Below, piece by piece: positions 61,559-64,000 of a stretch of DNA of 64,000 nucleotides (the stretch's first letter is position 1; each line of letters starts with the position of its first letter). The notes beneath the pieces were generated by a model that saw only the letters and a list, made by a program, of their open reading frames with translations, did not search any database and was not told the DNA's origin. Location of the stretch: the NCBI GenBank assembly GCA_902729315.2, contig LR746277.1:1493001-1557000 (forward strand), read 5' to 3'. Source of the stretch: Spirodela intermedia (Eukaryota; Streptophyta; Magnoliopsida; Alismatales; Araceae). Made by a program: the position numbers and the translations under genes.

Positions 61559-64000
61559 AGTATCATATGAAAAATTTGTGAAAATTTTTAATTTTTGTCA
61601 TAGAAGGAATAATACATTATTTTTATGCTTACCTGAAAAATGTAAAACTTTTCAAAAAATTTGAAAAAATTTCTCAAAACCTCAACACCTTAGATGAAAC
61701 ACATTTTGAAATCCAAAAATTATAGCCATTAGAAGGATATCTTTTGTTAATTTCTATAGGTTCTTAGGTTAGGTAAACTATGAGCCTTGATAATTATGTT
61801 TATATTCTTCTATTCGAGGAGTAAATCAGTAGGATTAAGTGATGATCATATGCTAGAAGCAGCTTGCAAAGGGGAGAAGTGAGTATATGATGAAAATATA
61901 AATATTCCAAGGGTGCATATGAGTGACCATAGATCCAAGTAAGTGACTTTATTAATTTCAAAGTTTTGTACCACCTCCTTCTTAGATGTTAAAATGCTAT
62001 CAAAATATGTAGGTTCATTCAAAAATACAAAATTACATTCCCAATTGGAGGAAGTGAGAGGAGAAGACCATCAAGTCCTAAAAATATATCCATAGGAAAC
62101 TCTATCTACTTCATCTCTATCTTGTCTCATACTCCCCAAATGTTTGTTTAGTCCTGAATTCAAAAAAAAGTTAAAGAAAATGATGTTAGACAAAGGGGCC
62201 AAAATAGATCTCTTTAAAGAAGAGCTACACAAGGTTTGAGGACTTAATATCCAGATGATCCCGTGATTTTAGGAGAATTAGGATCATTAATTACCTATTA
62301 GATTATCTAATTCAAATAACCAAATAAGGCTTCCCAACCAAGGTTTGGACCACCAATCTTTCACACAAGGGTGGCTATCTTATGAATCTCACAAATTCTA
62401 AGAGCAAGGATTTAAAGACAATGACTAACTTCACAAGAAATTTGAATATCAACACACCTTTGCAATAGAGATTTTTGGTGTCTTGAAGATTCTTATTGGT
62501 TTGAATTCCATGAGCTTTGTTAGTGATTTTTCAAGGTTCAAACCGAGTGGTCCGTACCAAGGAGTGGACTGGTATCATTTGAAAGACATGGGCTGTTTGT
62601 GCCGGGAGGTACAAATGAGGTCCAGAAGTAAGGTGAAATAATAAAATAATGATGAAAAGAAAAGAAAAGGTGGAGAGAGAAAAAGGGGGCAGAATGAGAG
62701 GGTGTCAATGGGGGAGAGAGAGAGAGAAAAAAAAAATTGGGGGGTACTCGTGTGGGCGAGAACCAAGGGTGATTTTTTTTTTCTAAATACTAACTAAAGG
62801 GCGAAGGGAGAAAAGGGGCAAAATGAGAATGTCAGTGGGAGAGAGAGAAAGAGGGGTTTCGTGGTGACAATAAGAGAGAGAAAGGAAAGGGTTTGTGTCA
62901 GCAAAGAAGTGAAATGGCAATGATGAGGTGAACAGCAGGGAGGCGGAATGGCAGTGACAGAGCAGATGGCAAGGAGGAGAAGGCGAAATGAGGCATAGTG
63001 TCAACAATATGCCAATTAGAAATATGGTTGAAGAGTTCACTAACAATAAAAAGATAATAACAAAATGACCACATGAAAGCATTGGTTTATACCACTATGA
63101 AAATAAGTCATAGAAAAAAATAGACTATGATATATCATATATGCATGTGATGTACACTTGTCATTGTGTTTAAATGTACATTATCTAATAATATTTATAA
63201 CTAAGACTTAATAAAATATTAGTATAGATGTAAGTCTTAGATCAAACATTAAGGAGATTGATTAATTATCATGAAAACTAATTTAGTTTATATATAAAGT
63301 GAATTTAATATTTTATTACTATTTAACAGAAATACTAAAATAAAAAGACAATGTGCCAAGAATAAAAGAAGGGAGTAGAGAAACTTATTGTAAAATTTAA
63401 ATAAATATTGAAAGCATATAAATAAATGACAAAATTAAGAAAGATATCATTGCCCAAGTTTAGTTTGCCTCTTAGGCAACTGGAGAGATAGGTGTGGTGG
63501 CTTGATTTTTTCTGAATGTGTCACACCACACTAGAAGTCACATAAGTGTCGTCTAAAAACACTATATCACTTGCTGGAGAGATCTGTTGAAAAGCGAGTC
63601 AGCCACTCTATTATCATTGTCTGGGGGGAGAAAGGAAGAGCTGACCACTTGCCAAAGGTCTTGAGTGTAGTTGGGGGAGGAAGGAACAAGCTCGTTGATC
63701 ACGTGAAAAGAGGGAAAAATAGATGCCATATTTGCGGCTGCTGTTGGGATTTTAAATATAATTGATAATGTCTATTTTACCATAATATAATTGATTATTA
63801 TCTTTATATCTCTAATGATGATACGTGCGAGAACTTAAGTTCTCGATATCATGGTGCTTTGCAAGCCACGGAATTAGATGTGCTTGATCATGTGATGTGC
63901 TGAGCAACATAGGATTAACCTACCATGAATTACTACTAATTGGGAACTTAAGTGCCTGGTATCCTGGCACTTCACTAGTTGTCAAATCATCCTTTCTGGT
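61559..64000. other. Degenerate retroelement flank, low-complexity purine tracts, no gene
   Basis: The first part (to about 61900) continues the interrupted Athila/Tat-like interior (AAATTTG-rich). Purine-rich GA/GGA tracts lie at about 62640-62960. Minus-strand frames there (62575-62766 and 62783-63082) are Ser/Leu/Phe-rich shadows of these tracts. The frame at 63571-63765 has no recognisable domain. Confidence 0.5.

Noticed and set aside
1-64000. A previously undescribed multi-gene system
   Set aside because: The three supported genes are unrelated and separated by repeats; no co-oriented cluster, unusual domain combination or array structure was seen.

Overview
This is plant nuclear DNA: spliced genes with long AT-rich introns, an ERF gene that is much more GC-rich than its surroundings, and dense, nested, decayed LTR retrotransposons of plant types. 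The GC-rich ERF and the protein flavour suggest a monocot, but this is an inference. I see no tRNA, rRNA, CRISPR array or bacterial-type operon.

Three protein-coding genes can be supported. (1) 4152-18476, plus strand: a ten-exon gene for a plastid NhaD-type Na+/H+ antiporter (NHD1), reconstructed exon by exon with GT-AG junctions and an unbroken 589-codon frame. Its 5.4 kb third intron holds a decayed Ty1/copia element. (2) 26991-33634, minus strand: a five-exon gene for a 203-residue protein with two predicted membrane segments and no function I can assign. (3) 47037-47687, plus strand: a single-exon ERF repressor with an AP2 domain and a C-terminal EAR motif. A G-box-rich promoter lies upstream, and the frame stays open far upstream of the likely start.

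The rest is mostly repeats. 19468-26726 is a Ty3/gypsy chromovirus-like element with both LTRs, a tRNA-iMet-type PBS, gag, protease, RT, RNase H and integrase remnants, and a polypurine tract. It is interrupted at about 21.6-23.5 kb by a copia-type LTR whose relative lies inverted at 39.0-39.55 kb. A second decayed gypsy element occupies 48.7-54.2 kb, and Athila/Tat-like internal sequence follows to the end of the window.

One LTR family of about 1.75 kb recurs at 34.9-36.7, 39.6-40.7, 42.4-45.2, 57.4-59.1 and 60.2-61.6 kb. Three copies are bounded by TG/CA with perfect or near-perfect 5-bp target duplications, so they are solo LTRs. The copy at 42.4 kb is followed by a decayed tRNA-Asp-type PBS, which fixes the family's orientation.

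The genes do not form a pathway with one another; the window is a normal gene-sparse plant locus. I did not find a convincing new biological system. The most useful leads are the uncharacterised two-membrane-segment protein, a partly preserved antisense reading frame inside the LTR family, and the in-frame extension of the ERF.
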